Shown: in pieces, positions 7,652 through 15,831 of the stretch | Position numbering within the stretch: position 1 is the first letter of the stretch | Layout: each line of letters opens with the position of its first letter | Assembly: GCA_003116855.1 (NCBI GenBank) | Contig: BEWT01000004.1 | Span: 109,072 to 173,071 of the forward strand | From: Desulfurococcaceae archaeon AG1 | Lineage (GTDB): Archaea; Thermoproteota; Thermoprotei_A; Sulfolobales; AG1 | Direction of reading: 5' to 3' | DNA length: 64,000 nucleotides | Notes under the pieces: generated by a model | What the model was told of the DNA's origin: nothing | Databases searched by the model: none | Seen by the model: only the letters and a program-made list of their open reading frames with translations | Position numbers and translations under genes: made by a program

Positions 7652-8656
7652 ATGATAACAATAGTATGCGGAGGATTCTTCGGAGACGAGGGTAAGGGTA
7701 AGGTAGCCGGCTACCTAGGACTCAGGGGAGGATATAGTGCTAGTATCAGGACTGGGAGTGTTAATGCAGGACACACTCTAACCTATAGAGGTAGGGTTTG
7801 GAAGCTAAGGCTAGTCCCCTCGGCATTCATAAATAAAGATATAAGGCTATTCATAGCCAGAGGCTCCCTCATAAGGATCGATACCCTCTTAAAAGAGATT
7901 GAGGAGACAGAAACCCGGGGCAGGATATGTGTTGATAGATACTCGGGCGTTATAGAGAAGAGGCATGTTGAGATGGAGGCTCTTGATGAAAAGCTCAGAA
8001 GCATAGGATCCACGTTCCAAGGAGTAGGGGCTGCCACAGCTGAGAGGGTTCTTAGAAGGCTTAAGCTTGCATGGGAGTTCAGAGAGATCGAGGATCTCCT
8101 CTGCGACAGTTCCCCAGAGATCCTCGACATGATCGAGAGGGGAGAAGAGATCCTAGTCGAGGGAACACAGGGACTCTTTCTAAGCCTCTACCACGGAACC
8201 TACCCTTATGTAACATCGAGAGATACATCAGCAGCAGGGATCTTGTCAGAAATAGGTGCTGGACCAAAGCATGTTGACCAGGTTATAGTGGTGTTCAAGT
8301 CATTCGTAACAAGAGTAGGTGAGGGGCCTCTCGAGGGCGAGATAAGCCCCGAAGATGCTGAAAAACTAGGCCTCATCGAAAGAGGAACCGTAACAGGAAG
8401 GCTCAGAAGAGTAGCTCCCTTCAACATAGAACTTGCCAGAAAAGCCGTGAGAATCAACTCAGCAACTCAAGTGGCTATAACAAAGCTAGACGCCCTGTAT
8501 AGAGAAGCTAGAGGGGTTAGGGAATGGGGAAAACTACCCCGAGAAGCGCGCAGGTTCATTGAAGATCTAGAGGAGAGGATAGGCGTCCCAATAACTCTCA
8601 TAGGCACTGGCGAGGATGTAGAGGACATGATAGATCTTAGGAAAGAGAAGCTCTAA
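7652..8656 (+). CDS. purA: Adenylosuccinate synthetase (short archaeal form)
   Basis: Joins IMP and aspartate using GTP, the first step towards AMP. The protein has 334 residues, shorter than the bacterial enzyme (about 430), which is normal for the archaeal subgroup. The N-terminal P-loop is GGFFGDEGKGK with the catalytic Asp. Further motifs are RTGSVNAGHT, a GTQG segment (VEGTQGLFLSL), YPYVTSRDTSAAGI, and the GTVTGRLRRVAPFN and AITKLD nucleotide-binding stretches. ATG 7652 starts one base after the guaB stop. The two enzymes that compete for IMP are thus made from one transcript. Confidence 0.95.
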   Translation: MITIVCGGFFGDEGKGKVAGYLGLRGGYSASIRTGSVNAGHTLTYRGRVWKLRLVPSAFINKDIRLFIARGSLIRIDTLLKEIEETETRGRICVDRYSGVIEKRHVEMEALDEKLRSIGSTFQGVGAATAERVLRRLKLAWEFREIEDLLCDSSPEILDMIERGEEILVEGTQGLFLSLYHGTYPYVTSRDTSAAGILSEIGAGPKHVDQVIVVFKSFVTRVGEGPLEGEISPEDAEKLGLIERGTVTGRLRRVAPFNIELARKAVRINSATQVAITKLDALYREARGVREWGKLPREARRFIEDLEERIGVPITLIGTGEDVEDMIDLRKEKL

Positions 8657-8850
8657 ACATTATGAAAATCGAGAGGAGAATAGTAAAAAAGTACCTTAAT
8701 AATAGCTCGGCAAGGCTATACAATGATCCCCATAATATGTAGGCTTAGAAGAGCAAGCTAGTTAAACAGGAAGTATTAGAAATATTTAGAAATATAGTGT
8801 GTTATAAAAACTCTTCTATAGAATCATTCTAGCTATGTGGATCACTGCTT

Positions 8851-9321
8851 TTAGAACTCCTCAACACTTTCGAAATCCTCGCTAGATTCTTCTGCGCTGA
8901 TATCCAGCTGATCGCTGTAGAGGTTTCTAGGTATTAGGAGATCATGGAGGCCGATCATGCTAAAATGCTCCAGTGCTAGTAAGAATGGTAGAAACGCTAG
9001 GTATGGTTGAAGTATCCCGAGGGCTTCTTCCTCTCTACCGATTTTTCTCAGTTCCTCAGCCTTCTTGAGATCATTGGCAGCCATATTTCTCCACTCATCG
9101 AGCTTTCTCCACCCGCTTGGGGTTAGTGAGTAGGTTTCTCTCTTTATTATGATCCCTTTGGTGCTTCTAGTTATAAGGCCTGTCGCTTCAAGGCTTCTCA
9201 GGATCTCCTCAACCCTGGTTTCTGGTAGCTCCAGTTCTTCGGAGATCTTGTCCTTGGTATCGATCCCTTTAGCTATTGCTTCTAGAACAACATAGAGATC
9301 AGGTCTATATTGCTGGCTCAA
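8851..9321 (-). CDS. Winged-helix DNA-binding protein (unknown regulator)
   Basis: A 156-residue protein. Residues about 8-75 form a MarR/ArsR-like winged helix: DLYVVLEAIAKGIDTKDKISEEL, then the recognition-helix region TRVEEILRSLEATGLITRS and a wing KGIIIKRETYSLTPSGWRKL. A helical middle (AANDLKKAEELRKIGREEEA) is followed by a hydrophobic segment with LQPYLAFLPFLLALEH and an acidic C-terminal tail (SAEESSEDFESVEEF). It stands alone between guaB-purA and an MFS transporter transcribed the other way. Ligand and targets are unknown. Confidence 0.7.
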   Translation of the reverse strand: MSQQYRPDLYVVLEAIAKGIDTKDKISEELELPETRVEEILRSLEATGLITRSTKGIIIKRETYSLTPSGWRKLDEWRNMAANDLKKAEELRKIGREEEALGILQPYLAFLPFLLALEHFSMIGLHDLLIPRNLYSDQLDISAEESSEDFESVEEF

Positions 9322-9390
9322 CTTAGTCCCAGCTATATTATAACTATGGGTTAATATTTTTTCCTTATTGTTATAGATTTCCTATAGCAA

Positions 9391-9400
9391 TTCTTATATA
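9391..9400 (+). promoter_or_regulatory. TATA box of the MFS transporter gene
   Basis: TTCTTATATA, centred about 26 bases before the GTG codons at 9421 and 9424, fits a leaderless mRNA. Confidence 0.5.
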
Positions 9401-9420
9401 TCACATATAGCGTCAGAGTT

Positions 9421-10743
9421 GTGGTGATATGGTTGAGCTCTTTCTGGGAGGTGCTGGATAACGCTAGATGGGGTAGGGAGCACTGGAAGCTCTTCATAAT
9501 AGTCTCCCTCACATTTTTCCTAGATGGTGTTCTATTCACAGTAGCCCCTGCTATAATGTATTTGGTTGAGCCTGAAAGGGCTACAGAGATCTTTGCGGTA
9601 AACCTCATCTTCTTCATGCTAGGCGCCCTAGCCCTAGGAAGGCTTGCAGATCTCTATGGGAGGAGGGTTATGCTTATAACATCTATCCTGATATATACCA
9701 TCGCAACTATACTCCTGATACCGTTTCACGGAGGCTTCGTCGAGCTATTGATCCTAACATCAGCCATAAACTTCGGGATCGGGGGTGAGATAGGCGCTGC
9801 ATACTCAGCAATAGCAGAGCTCATCCCAGCAAGGCATAGGGGTAAGGCGATGATGCTATCAACCAACATGTGGAACGTGGGTGCAGCTATAATAGCAGGC
9901 CTTGCACTCTACTATAGAGCCATATATACAGATATAAATGTCCAGATAAACTCTGTAGTCGCAACAGCAGCTGCGCTAGCAACCATTGTTGCTATCGCGA
10001 GATTCCACCTGCCAGAATCCCCTAGATGGCTTATCCAGAAGGGTAGGTATGAACAGGCTAGAACCATTGTATCTAGGATCGCTGGTAGCGCAGGAGCAAC
10101 AACCATAGATCTTGGGAAGATCGCACCTGTAGAAAGAGCTATCGGGCTAGCCGAGGCTATGAGGAGGTATAGCTTTAGACTAGCAATACTGCTCATAATA
10201 ACAGCATCCCAGTATATAACCTATAGCGTTATCGCCTACTACGCACCATATGCCGCGGGCTTTGCTTATAGCGGTGCTGTTGAGCTTAATATAGCTATAG
10301 CGAATCTCGGAGCATCTATAGGGGCTTTCATCCTAATCCCCCTCATAGATAGGAGTAGGAGGATCTCTACGTTATTATCATACCTAGGGGGTACTGTAAC
10401 GGCAGCCACACTAGCAACGATCCACGGGTTATTCACGCTAGAGACATATCTAGCAGTAGTGTTTATAAACATGATCTTCTCCGAATGGGCCTGGGCCTCT
10501 CTAAGCACCCTGGAGAGTGAGCTATTCCCAACAGGTGTTAGGGCATCAACCATCGGGTTCATAACATTTATAACAATACTGAGCAATGCTGTAGTGGTCT
10601 ATTTCGAAACATATATACCAGCAAACCTCTTCCTAACCCTCGCATCTATAATATGGGCCTTCGGACTCATAGCATCGCTGATATGGTATGTGAGGGGTGT
10701 TGAGTCGGCTAGAAAATCCGTTGAAGAGCTGGTAAAAGCGTAG
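9421..10743 (+). CDS. MFS transporter, sugar/organic-acid porter type
   Basis: A 440-residue, 12-helix major facilitator. The loop between helices 2 and 3 is GRLADLYGRRVML, the classical MFS signature. IPARHRGKAMM lies between helices 4 and 5, and the central loop carries PESPRWLIQKGRYEQA, a mark of the sugar porter/metabolite:H+ symporter group. Late motifs are ELFPTGVRASTIGF. The N-terminus (FWEVLDNARWGREHWKLF) resembles archaeal members of this group. Start is GTG 9421 or 9424, both consistent with the TATA box. The substrate is unknown. This copy is intact, unlike the next MFS gene. Confidence 0.87.
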   Translation: MVIWLSSFWEVLDNARWGREHWKLFIIVSLTFFLDGVLFTVAPAIMYLVEPERATEIFAVNLIFFMLGALALGRLADLYGRRVMLITSILIYTIATILLIPFHGGFVELLILTSAINFGIGGEIGAAYSAIAELIPARHRGKAMMLSTNMWNVGAAIIAGLALYYRAIYTDINVQINSVVATAAALATIVAIARFHLPESPRWLIQKGRYEQARTIVSRIAGSAGATTIDLGKIAPVERAIGLAEAMRRYSFRLAILLIITASQYITYSVIAYYAPYAAGFAYSGAVELNIAIANLGASIGAFILIPLIDRSRRISTLLSYLGGTVTAATLATIHGLFTLETYLAVVFINMIFSEWAWASLSTLESELFPTGVRASTIGFITFITILSNAVVVYFETYIPANLFLTLASIIWAFGLIASLIWYVRGVESARKSVEELVKA

Positions 10744-10751
10744 AGACCTAG

Positions 10752-11328
10752 CTATGTGTTTTTAGCTACATAACCAGTTTTGAACATACGCAGCAGCATT
10801 ATTGACATGAGTGGGAAGAATGAGAGGGCTATATAGGATAGGAAAAACCCGTGTAGATCGGCTATATAGCCAAACATATAGGGTCCTATAGAAGCCCCCA
10901 CAAAGCCTATAGAGTTATACCAGCCAAGAATAGCTCCCAGTATATGTCTTGGGGTATTCTCAACCACAATCAACGGAAGGGTTGTAGCAGCTGCACGAAA
11001 CATCAAACCAATCATAGATAGAATAGGGACTACATAGATCTCTGACTTCGTGAACGGGATCGCTACAGCCCCTATAAAGATCGAGAGGAGGCTTATCATG
11101 AGAACCCTTTTGGATCCGATCCTGCTAGCCATATACCCTCCCACAAGTCCACCCAAGATCTCTGATAAAGGGAATACTAGGAATAACAAGCCTGCCTCAG
11201 CCAGGCTCTTACCCATCGATATCGCTATATAGGTTGGTGTAAATGACGTGATACCAAAATATGTTACTAGTATCAATGCATGGATCACTATGCAGATCGC
11301 TATAGACCTAATCCTGAGAACCTCTAGC
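10752..11328 (-). pseudogene. MFS transporter, C-terminal half (split by a tnpB element)
   Basis: This minus-strand stretch encodes helices about 7-12 of an MFS protein. Immediately after the element it reads LEVLRIRSIAICIVIHALILV, and later GGYMASRIGSKRVLMISLL (second-half signature) and LGWYNSIGFVGASIGPYMFGYI. The matching N-terminal half lies on the other side of the tnpB element at 12815-13287, on the same strand. Neither half could make a transporter alone. Joined at the inferred element ends the frame is open, but helix 6 and the central loop, about 50 residues, seem to be missing. So some host DNA was probably lost. Confidence 0.8.
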
Positions 11329-12675
11329 CGTTTGTCCCTGGATGTTCATTCCAATCACTTTATTCATGGTCATATCCAGGGACTTCAACCTCGCCCACAG
11401 GGATCTAGGGATCCCTGTGAGGTCATGGGCTGCCGTCGAGCCCAACGGCATGGGGCTCCCATCTAGGGTTAGCCCTGGGTGGCTTGGAGCGGTGCTCCCA
11501 TCACCACCCAGGGCTTTTAACAATAAATTATAGCATGCTGCGACATCTCTATGCCATTTCTCCTTGCCAGCAGAGCATACACCTATTCTTGAGCCATTAT
11601 ATCTTATTTCTACTCTGTGCATCGGGCATTGTTTAGACGTATTCCTAGGACTCACATAGATTACTGGGACATCGTGCTCCTTAGCCTTCTCCTCAATAGC
11701 TCTCTGGATGCCTTTGAATGCTGCTTGGAAGATCCTGTGTCTAAGCTGATCATCCTTTATCCTAGAGATCATGTTCTCAGCAGGCTTATCGCCGAGATCC
11801 TCGAGAACAACTCCATACCCGTGTTTTGATGCCTCTCTAACTATTATGTTTGCTACCTTCCACCTGGTATCATCTTTCCTCTCTTCCTCCCTAAGCTTCC
11901 TCAAGATCTTTCTCTTCATGCGGCATCCAGCACTGCAGATCTTATCGTATTTCTTCTGAACCCTCTTCCTCCGATAGTAATAGCCGAGTGTTATTCTCTC
12001 TATATTTGTTTCTAGTAGATATGCTTTTCCGTTTATAAGTACTGCTACGTTGTTCTCATTAACATCTATAGCCACATAACCACTAGGCTTGTATAACCTA
12101 ACATTTCTTCTAAAAATGAGATATATGATCAACCTTCTCTCTTTTCTATCAAGCTTTATCCTCGCCTCAGAAGCTAGCCTCCACCCAGAGTTGATATACT
12201 TGTAAAACTGCTTATGAGGAATCAGATCTACATGAATCCATCCCCTATGCGTTGATATACCGATTCTCGTTAAGCCATCTAATCTACATAGATGATCGTC
12301 AAGCCATATCGAGATCCTCCTAACACTTGGGTATTCTTTCTTTGTTGATCCTTCTTTCTTTAGTTTTAGGAAGCTCTTAACCCTTGTGGATGCATCCTGA
12401 CATGCTGTATGAACATAGTGTGATGGTAAATGTGGATAGAGGTTACGCGTCTCCCTATATTTTAAAGCCTTAAGCTTTATGAATGATGTTATCTTCTCTC
12501 TAGCAGAGTATATCACTAATTGTTCAACAATATTCCTATACATACCCTCAAGCTCGATGAAAAACCTGAATAACTTTTTAGGTATCCTCTCAGATCTAAC
12601 AATAACAGTCCTCGTAACAATCGAAGCGTCTTCTCCATCAGTAGGCGCTAGGGATGCTTGTAAGAAGCAGCCCAC
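11308..12675 (-). CDS. tnpB: TnpB, RNA-guided nuclease of an IS200/IS605-type element
   Basis: A 455-residue TnpB of the crenarchaeal kind. The N-terminal helical part is FFIELEGMYRNIVEQLVIYS. The RuvC-like nuclease supplies Asp in YVAIDVNENNVAVL, Glu in GYGVVLEDLGDKP and Asp in WHRDVAACYNLL. The zinc region near TSKQCPMH and GVCSAGKEKWH has few Cys, as I recall for this subfamily. GTG 12675 lies about 26 bases after TTTATAAG, so the mRNA may be leaderless. No tnpA is present, so the element cannot move without a transposase supplied elsewhere. The stop codon lies past the element end, in MFS sequence. The 3' coding end overlaps predicted RNA hairpins. Confidence 0.88.
   Translation of the reverse strand: MGCFLQASLAPTDGEDASIVTRTVIVRSERIPKKLFRFFIELEGMYRNIVEQLVIYSAREKITSFIKLKALKYRETRNLYPHLPSHYVHTACQDASTRVKSFLKLKKEGSTKKEYPSVRRISIWLDDHLCRLDGLTRIGISTHRGWIHVDLIPHKQFYKYINSGWRLASEARIKLDRKERRLIIYLIFRRNVRLYKPSGYVAIDVNENNVAVLINGKAYLLETNIERITLGYYYRRKRVQKKYDKICSAGCRMKRKILRKLREEERKDDTRWKVANIIVREASKHGYGVVLEDLGDKPAENMISRIKDDQLRHRIFQAAFKGIQRAIEEKAKEHDVPVIYVSPRNTSKQCPMHRVEIRYNGSRIGVCSAGKEKWHRDVAACYNLLLKALGGDGSTAPSHPGLTLDGSPMPLGSTAAHDLTGIPRSLWARLKSLDMTMNKVIGMNIQGQTARGSQD
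11329..11520 (-). ncRNA. Predicted omega-RNA (reRNA) at the tnpB 3' end
   Basis: The 3' end of tnpB and RE region fold into several perfect hairpins. Bases 11396-11405 pair with 11410-11419 (10 bp). Bases 11473-11482 pair with 11504-11513 (10 bp) around an inner 5-bp hairpin (11486-11490 with 11494-11498). A GCCGT/ACGGC stem lies between them. TnpB guides are known to come from this location on the tnpB strand. The guide would be the flanking MFS sequence below 11329. The 5' end of the RNA is a guess. Confidence 0.6.
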
Positions 12676-12698
12676 CAGAATATGCTTGGTAAGGGCCT

Positions 12699-12706
12699 TA
12701 TAAATT
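12699..12706 (-). promoter_or_regulatory. TATA box of tnpB
   Basis: On the minus strand the sequence reads TTTATAAG, about 26 bases before the GTG at 12675. It is consistent with a leaderless tnpB transcript. Confidence 0.5.
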
Positions 12707-12814
12707 TTTCTCTATAGCATAATAGAGGAACGGTCTATTAGATATACTGCCTCTAATATTCACAAAAATTTCCAAAACCTATCAATCCCCCTATGGATAT
12801 CAAAAAGAAAACAG

Positions 12815-13287
12815 CCCAGCAGGCTTCCAAGAAACCCCCCGATAGCTATTGCTGCAGATGTTCCTGTACCTATCCCTGAATATACTATCCCGAGAACCTT
12901 TTCCCTCTCACGTGGTGGGAATAAGAGTGAGAGCAGAGACGTGCTCGATGTATAGAAGGTCCCCGCACCCACGCCTGTTAGAAACGATAAAATGATCATT
13001 GTTACAAAGGTTGGGCTTAAACCCATAGCAAAGCCGGAAACCGTCATAATCGCGAGACCTATAGCTATAACTCTAGAGGGGTTTATTCTATCACTCAACA
13101 CCCCTGCAGGGATCTGCATCACCGCATATGCTAGCAGATAGCTCGTAAAGATCAGGCTCGCCTCTCCGTGGGTTAGGTTAAAACTCCTCTCTATCAATAT
13201 AAGCACTGGCGATGGTGCAAACCTAACGAGGAATACCGAGAACCAGCCAAGCCAGCTTGCAACGATCACAACCCCCTTTCCCACCAA
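12815..13287 (-). pseudogene. MFS transporter, N-terminal half (split by a tnpB element)
   Basis: Encodes helices 1-5 of an MFS protein: WLGWFSVFLVRFAPSPVLIL, then YAVMQIPAGVLSDRINPSRVI (signature loop), then FLTGVGAGTFYTSSTSLLSLLFPPREREK, ending in GGFLGSLLG. The apparent reading frame continues to 12760 as CFLFDIHRGIDRFWKF, but that tail is element sequence. It is also present, as DNA, in the short copy at 38.7 kb. The other half is 10752-11328. A TATA-like sequence upstream was not clear. Confidence 0.8.
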
Positions 13288-13483
13288 CCATAACGCCCCA
13301 GATCTTAGAGCTATAAGCTATAGAACCATTCCTGAAAAAGCTAATAGCCTCGTGATAAAGATTTTTTTAACTATCTACTATGAGAGCCTGTTTCTCTGCT
13401 AGAGCTTTATTAGGAGATTTCTGAGTGCTAACTATATGTTTGAAAGGTGTTTAACTTACTATACAGGTTATAGCATGGAATTG

Positions 13484-14323
13484 CTACTCGATCCTTCTTG
13501 ATGCTATGATTGCTATGGCTATAGATGTTGTTGCGAAGAGGGCCATATATATTGTGGATGTAACCATAGATCCTGGATCCCCTACACCTAGTAAGTGATA
13601 CCTGGTTATCACATTGGCATGTGTTATGGGGTTTGCTCTGGCTATTATTTGTAGGTATTGGGGCATCTGCTCTACTGGGAATATCGCGTTGCTTGTGAAC
13701 ATCAGGGGTAGGTTGACAAGGTTTGCTATAGATATGACTAGATCGTGGCTTGTTATTCTCACAGCAATGGCTGTGAATATTGAGGAGAAAGAGAGCGCTA
13801 GCAGTGTTATAACACCATATAGGATCGCTATATCAATAACCCCCACGCCTGGTTTTAGGCTTAGGCCTAGTGCTAGGGCTATTATTAGTAGGGCTGTGAC
13901 CTGGATCAGTGATCTTGTTACTGAGGAGAGGATCTTGCTCATAACAATACTCGACCTCGGTATAGGGGCTACGAGGAACCTGTTTAGGTATCCAAGCCTT
14001 CTGTCAAAGACGAGACTCATACCGCTCCACATTGTTGTGAATAGTATGAACACGCTTAGCATCCCTATAACAAAGAATGAGAAGTAATCATAACCACCGA
14101 AGTATCTCTTGATCACGTATTCCTCTATTAGCAACTGGATCTGGTTTCTAAGCGGCTCAGCCCCAGGTATATCTGGGATCCTGAGTAGTGCTGAGAAGTT
14201 AAGGCTCTTCCCAAAAAGCCCCATCCACATGAGGGGCATGACTACTATGAATACCAGCTGCACCTTCTGCCTAAACCACTTCCTCATCTCCCTCTCATAT
14301 AGCGTGTATAGCGCGCCCATCAT
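13484..14323 (-). CDS. ABC-2 type exporter permease (DrrB-like)
   Basis: A 279-residue membrane protein with six predicted helices. It starts with a cytoplasmic amphipathic segment (LYTLYEREMRKWFRQKVQ) and has FDRRLGYLNRFLVAPIPRSSIVMSKIL between helices 2 and 3, the ABC-2 signature. NLVNLPLMFTSNAIFPVEQMPQYLQIIARANPITH is near the end and is characteristic of DrrB-type daunorubicin/multidrug exporters. The start codon overlaps the stop of the ATPase gene by 4 bases (ATGA). It is the last gene of a PadR-ATPase-permease operon. The substrate is unknown. Confidence 0.9.
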   Translation of the reverse strand: MMGALYTLYEREMRKWFRQKVQLVFIVVMPLMWMGLFGKSLNFSALLRIPDIPGAEPLRNQIQLLIEEYVIKRYFGGYDYFSFFVIGMLSVFILFTTMWSGMSLVFDRRLGYLNRFLVAPIPRSSIVMSKILSSVTRSLIQVTALLIIALALGLSLKPGVGVIDIAILYGVITLLALSFSSIFTAIAVRITSHDLVISIANLVNLPLMFTSNAIFPVEQMPQYLQIIARANPITHANVITRYHLLGVGDPGSMVTSTIYMALFATTSIAIAIIASRRIE

Positions 14324-15309
14324 CTCTTCCTCCTCCAGATCATCATCTGCCTCCTAAAGTCGCCGGGCTCCTCGTCTCTAAACATTCTTCCTGTATATTC
14401 TATGAAAACCTGGTCCAGCGTGGGTCTCGTGATCGATATACTCTCGATCCTACCATCAACACTACCCAAAACCTTAAGGATCTCTGGGAGCATTGTCTCA
14501 GCAACATTCACCTTGATCCTGATATTACCCTCAATAACATCAACACCACGGACACCATCGATCATTCTCAGCTTCTCAACAACCTTTAGGGGGTCTGATG
14601 AGATCTTGATCATTATTACATCGCCACCCACCTTCGCCTTAAGCTCCTGAGGAGATCCCTCGGCAACGATCTTTCCCCTATCTATTATCGCTATCCTATC
14701 GCTCAGCTTATCAGCCTCATCCATATAGTGTGTTGTCATCAGTATGGTGACCTTCTTCTCCTTCTTAAGCCTTTCTATATGCTCCCAGAGCGATAGTTTT
14801 GACTGCACATCAAGCCCTAGGGTGGGTTCGTCTAGGATTAGTAGCTCGGGCTCGTTAACAAGCCCCATGGCTAACTCGAGCCTTCTCCTCATACCACCGC
14901 TATAGCTTTTCACAAGCCTGTTAGCAGCCTCGCCAAGCCCAACCATCTCTAGCAACTCTCTAGCCCTCTTCACAGCCTTATCCTTAGGGATTCCGTAGAG
15001 CCTTGCCTGGAGAACAACATTCTCTATTCCTGTCAGCTCATCGTCTGCTGAGAGATCCTGGGGTACGTAGCCAATGATCTTTCTAACAGAATCGGGGTTG
15101 GAGGTGACATCTATACCCATAACCATAGCTCTCCCAGAGGTTGGTTTAAGCAGTGTTGCTATGATCTTCATAGTAGTTGTTTTCCCAGCACCGTTAGGTC
15201 CTAGGAGAGAGTAAACCTCCCCCTTAGAGACTTTGAAAGAGACACCGTTAAGGGCTTTAACACCGCCAGGATAGATCTTGTGTAGATCCTCTACCTCAAC
15301 CGCCCACAC
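14320..15309 (-). CDS. ABC-2 type exporter ATP-binding protein (DrrA-like)
   Basis: A 329-residue ABC ATPase. Walker A is GPNGAGKTTTMK (near residue 38), followed by a Q-loop in IGYVPQDLSADDELTG. The signature is SYSGGMRRRLELAMGL, Walker B is LLILDEPTLGLD, and the switch His is in TTHYMDEADKLSDRIAII. A C-terminal extension of about 100 residues with a small alpha/beta domain and FIEYTGRMFRDEE matches DrrA-type exporters. The GTG start overlaps the last codons of the PadR gene. Forms a transporter with the next gene. Confidence 0.93.
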   Translation of the reverse strand: MWAVEVEDLHKIYPGGVKALNGVSFKVSKGEVYSLLGPNGAGKTTTMKIIATLLKPTSGRAMVMGIDVTSNPDSVRKIIGYVPQDLSADDELTGIENVVLQARLYGIPKDKAVKRARELLEMVGLGEAANRLVKSYSGGMRRRLELAMGLVNEPELLILDEPTLGLDVQSKLSLWEHIERLKKEKKVTILMTTHYMDEADKLSDRIAIIDRGKIVAEGSPQELKAKVGGDVIMIKISSDPLKVVEKLRMIDGVRGVDVIEGNIRIKVNVAETMLPEILKVLGSVDGRIESISITRPTLDQVFIEYTGRMFRDEEPGDFRRQMMIWRRKR

Positions 15310-15760
15310 CGATCCCTACCCCCAGGGATCTTCTAAGCCTCTTGAGATCCTCTACAAAAGCCTTCTTAGAAGCCTCATCCATATTTCTCCAAGCACTCAT
15401 AACACTCACTATCAGAGCATGTATCTCCTCCAGAACCTCTATAACCTCCGAGGGATTGTTTCTAAGCATCTCCTCTATGAAGCCCTTTTTCTCCATAATA
15501 ATCTCCCTTCCCCTCTCGGTAAGGCTATAGATCTTTCTCCCCATATCATCAACCCTAACACTCACAAAACCCCTAGAAGCTAGCTCTCTGAGGGCTGGGT
15601 ATATATTCCCAGGGCTGGGTGATATGGCACCCTTAGTCTCCTTCTTAATCTTCTTCATAATCTCATAGCCATGGAGATCCCCATCCCTCAGCAGGAGGTA
15701 GAGTACTAACAACTTGGTCAATCCCTTCCTCAAGATATATCTAGATATATCTAGATACAC
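15296..15760 (-). CDS. PadR family transcriptional regulator
   Basis: Up to 154 residues. The winged helix carries LTKLLVLYLLLRDGDLHGYEIMKKIKKETKGAISPSPGNIYPAL, the PadR hallmark, followed by wing LASRGFVSVRVDDMGRKIYSLTERGREII and a C-terminal helical dimerisation region. It leads the operon with DrrA/DrrB-like genes, so it probably represses this exporter and itself until a toxic ligand binds. GTG 15760 is only one base after GGAGG, and the TATA box (TTTATAAG, about 15766-15773) would start transcription near 15744. So TTG 15733, giving (M)RKGLTKLLVLYLLL, may be the real start. Confidence 0.9.
   Translation of the reverse strand: MYLDISRYILRKGLTKLLVLYLLLRDGDLHGYEIMKKIKKETKGAISPSPGNIYPALRELASRGFVSVRVDDMGRKIYSLTERGREIIMEKKGFIEEMLRNNPSEVIEVLEEIHALIVSVMSAWRNMDEASKKAFVEDLKRLRRSLGVGIGVGG
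15733..15757. promoter_or_regulatory. Probable PadR operator
   Basis: Two tandem copies of the 10-base palindrome AGATATATCT (15733-15742 and 15743-15752), followed by a partial third, make a 20-base perfect palindrome. They lie across the transcription start predicted from the TATA box at 15766-15773, the expected place for an autoregulatory operator. Confidence 0.5.
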
Positions 15761-15831
15761 CTCCTTATAAACTTAACGACCTACGTGTCATCAGCTTTTC
15801 AACCCTTATACCCCCATACACTATAAAATTG

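Larger units (their letters stand above)
11329..12814 (-). mobile_element. tnpB-only element inserted in an MFS gene
   Basis: The ends were defined by comparison with the short copy at 38418-38711. The RE side (11329 upwards) shares CCGTTTGTCC and TGGATGTTCATTCCAATCAC with it. The LE side shares about 53 nearly identical bases ending TCAAAAAGAAAACAGCCC. There are no terminal inverted repeats and no visible target duplication, as expected for IS200/IS605. On the tnpB strand both copies follow TGGG, a candidate target site. Boundaries are uncertain by 1-3 bases. Length is about 1,486 bp. Confidence 0.8.

Noticed and set aside
12760..12814. The last 18 residues of the N-terminal MFS frame as part of the transporter
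   Set aside because: They are encoded by the element's LE, which is found again at 38.66-38.71 kb next to unrelated DNA.
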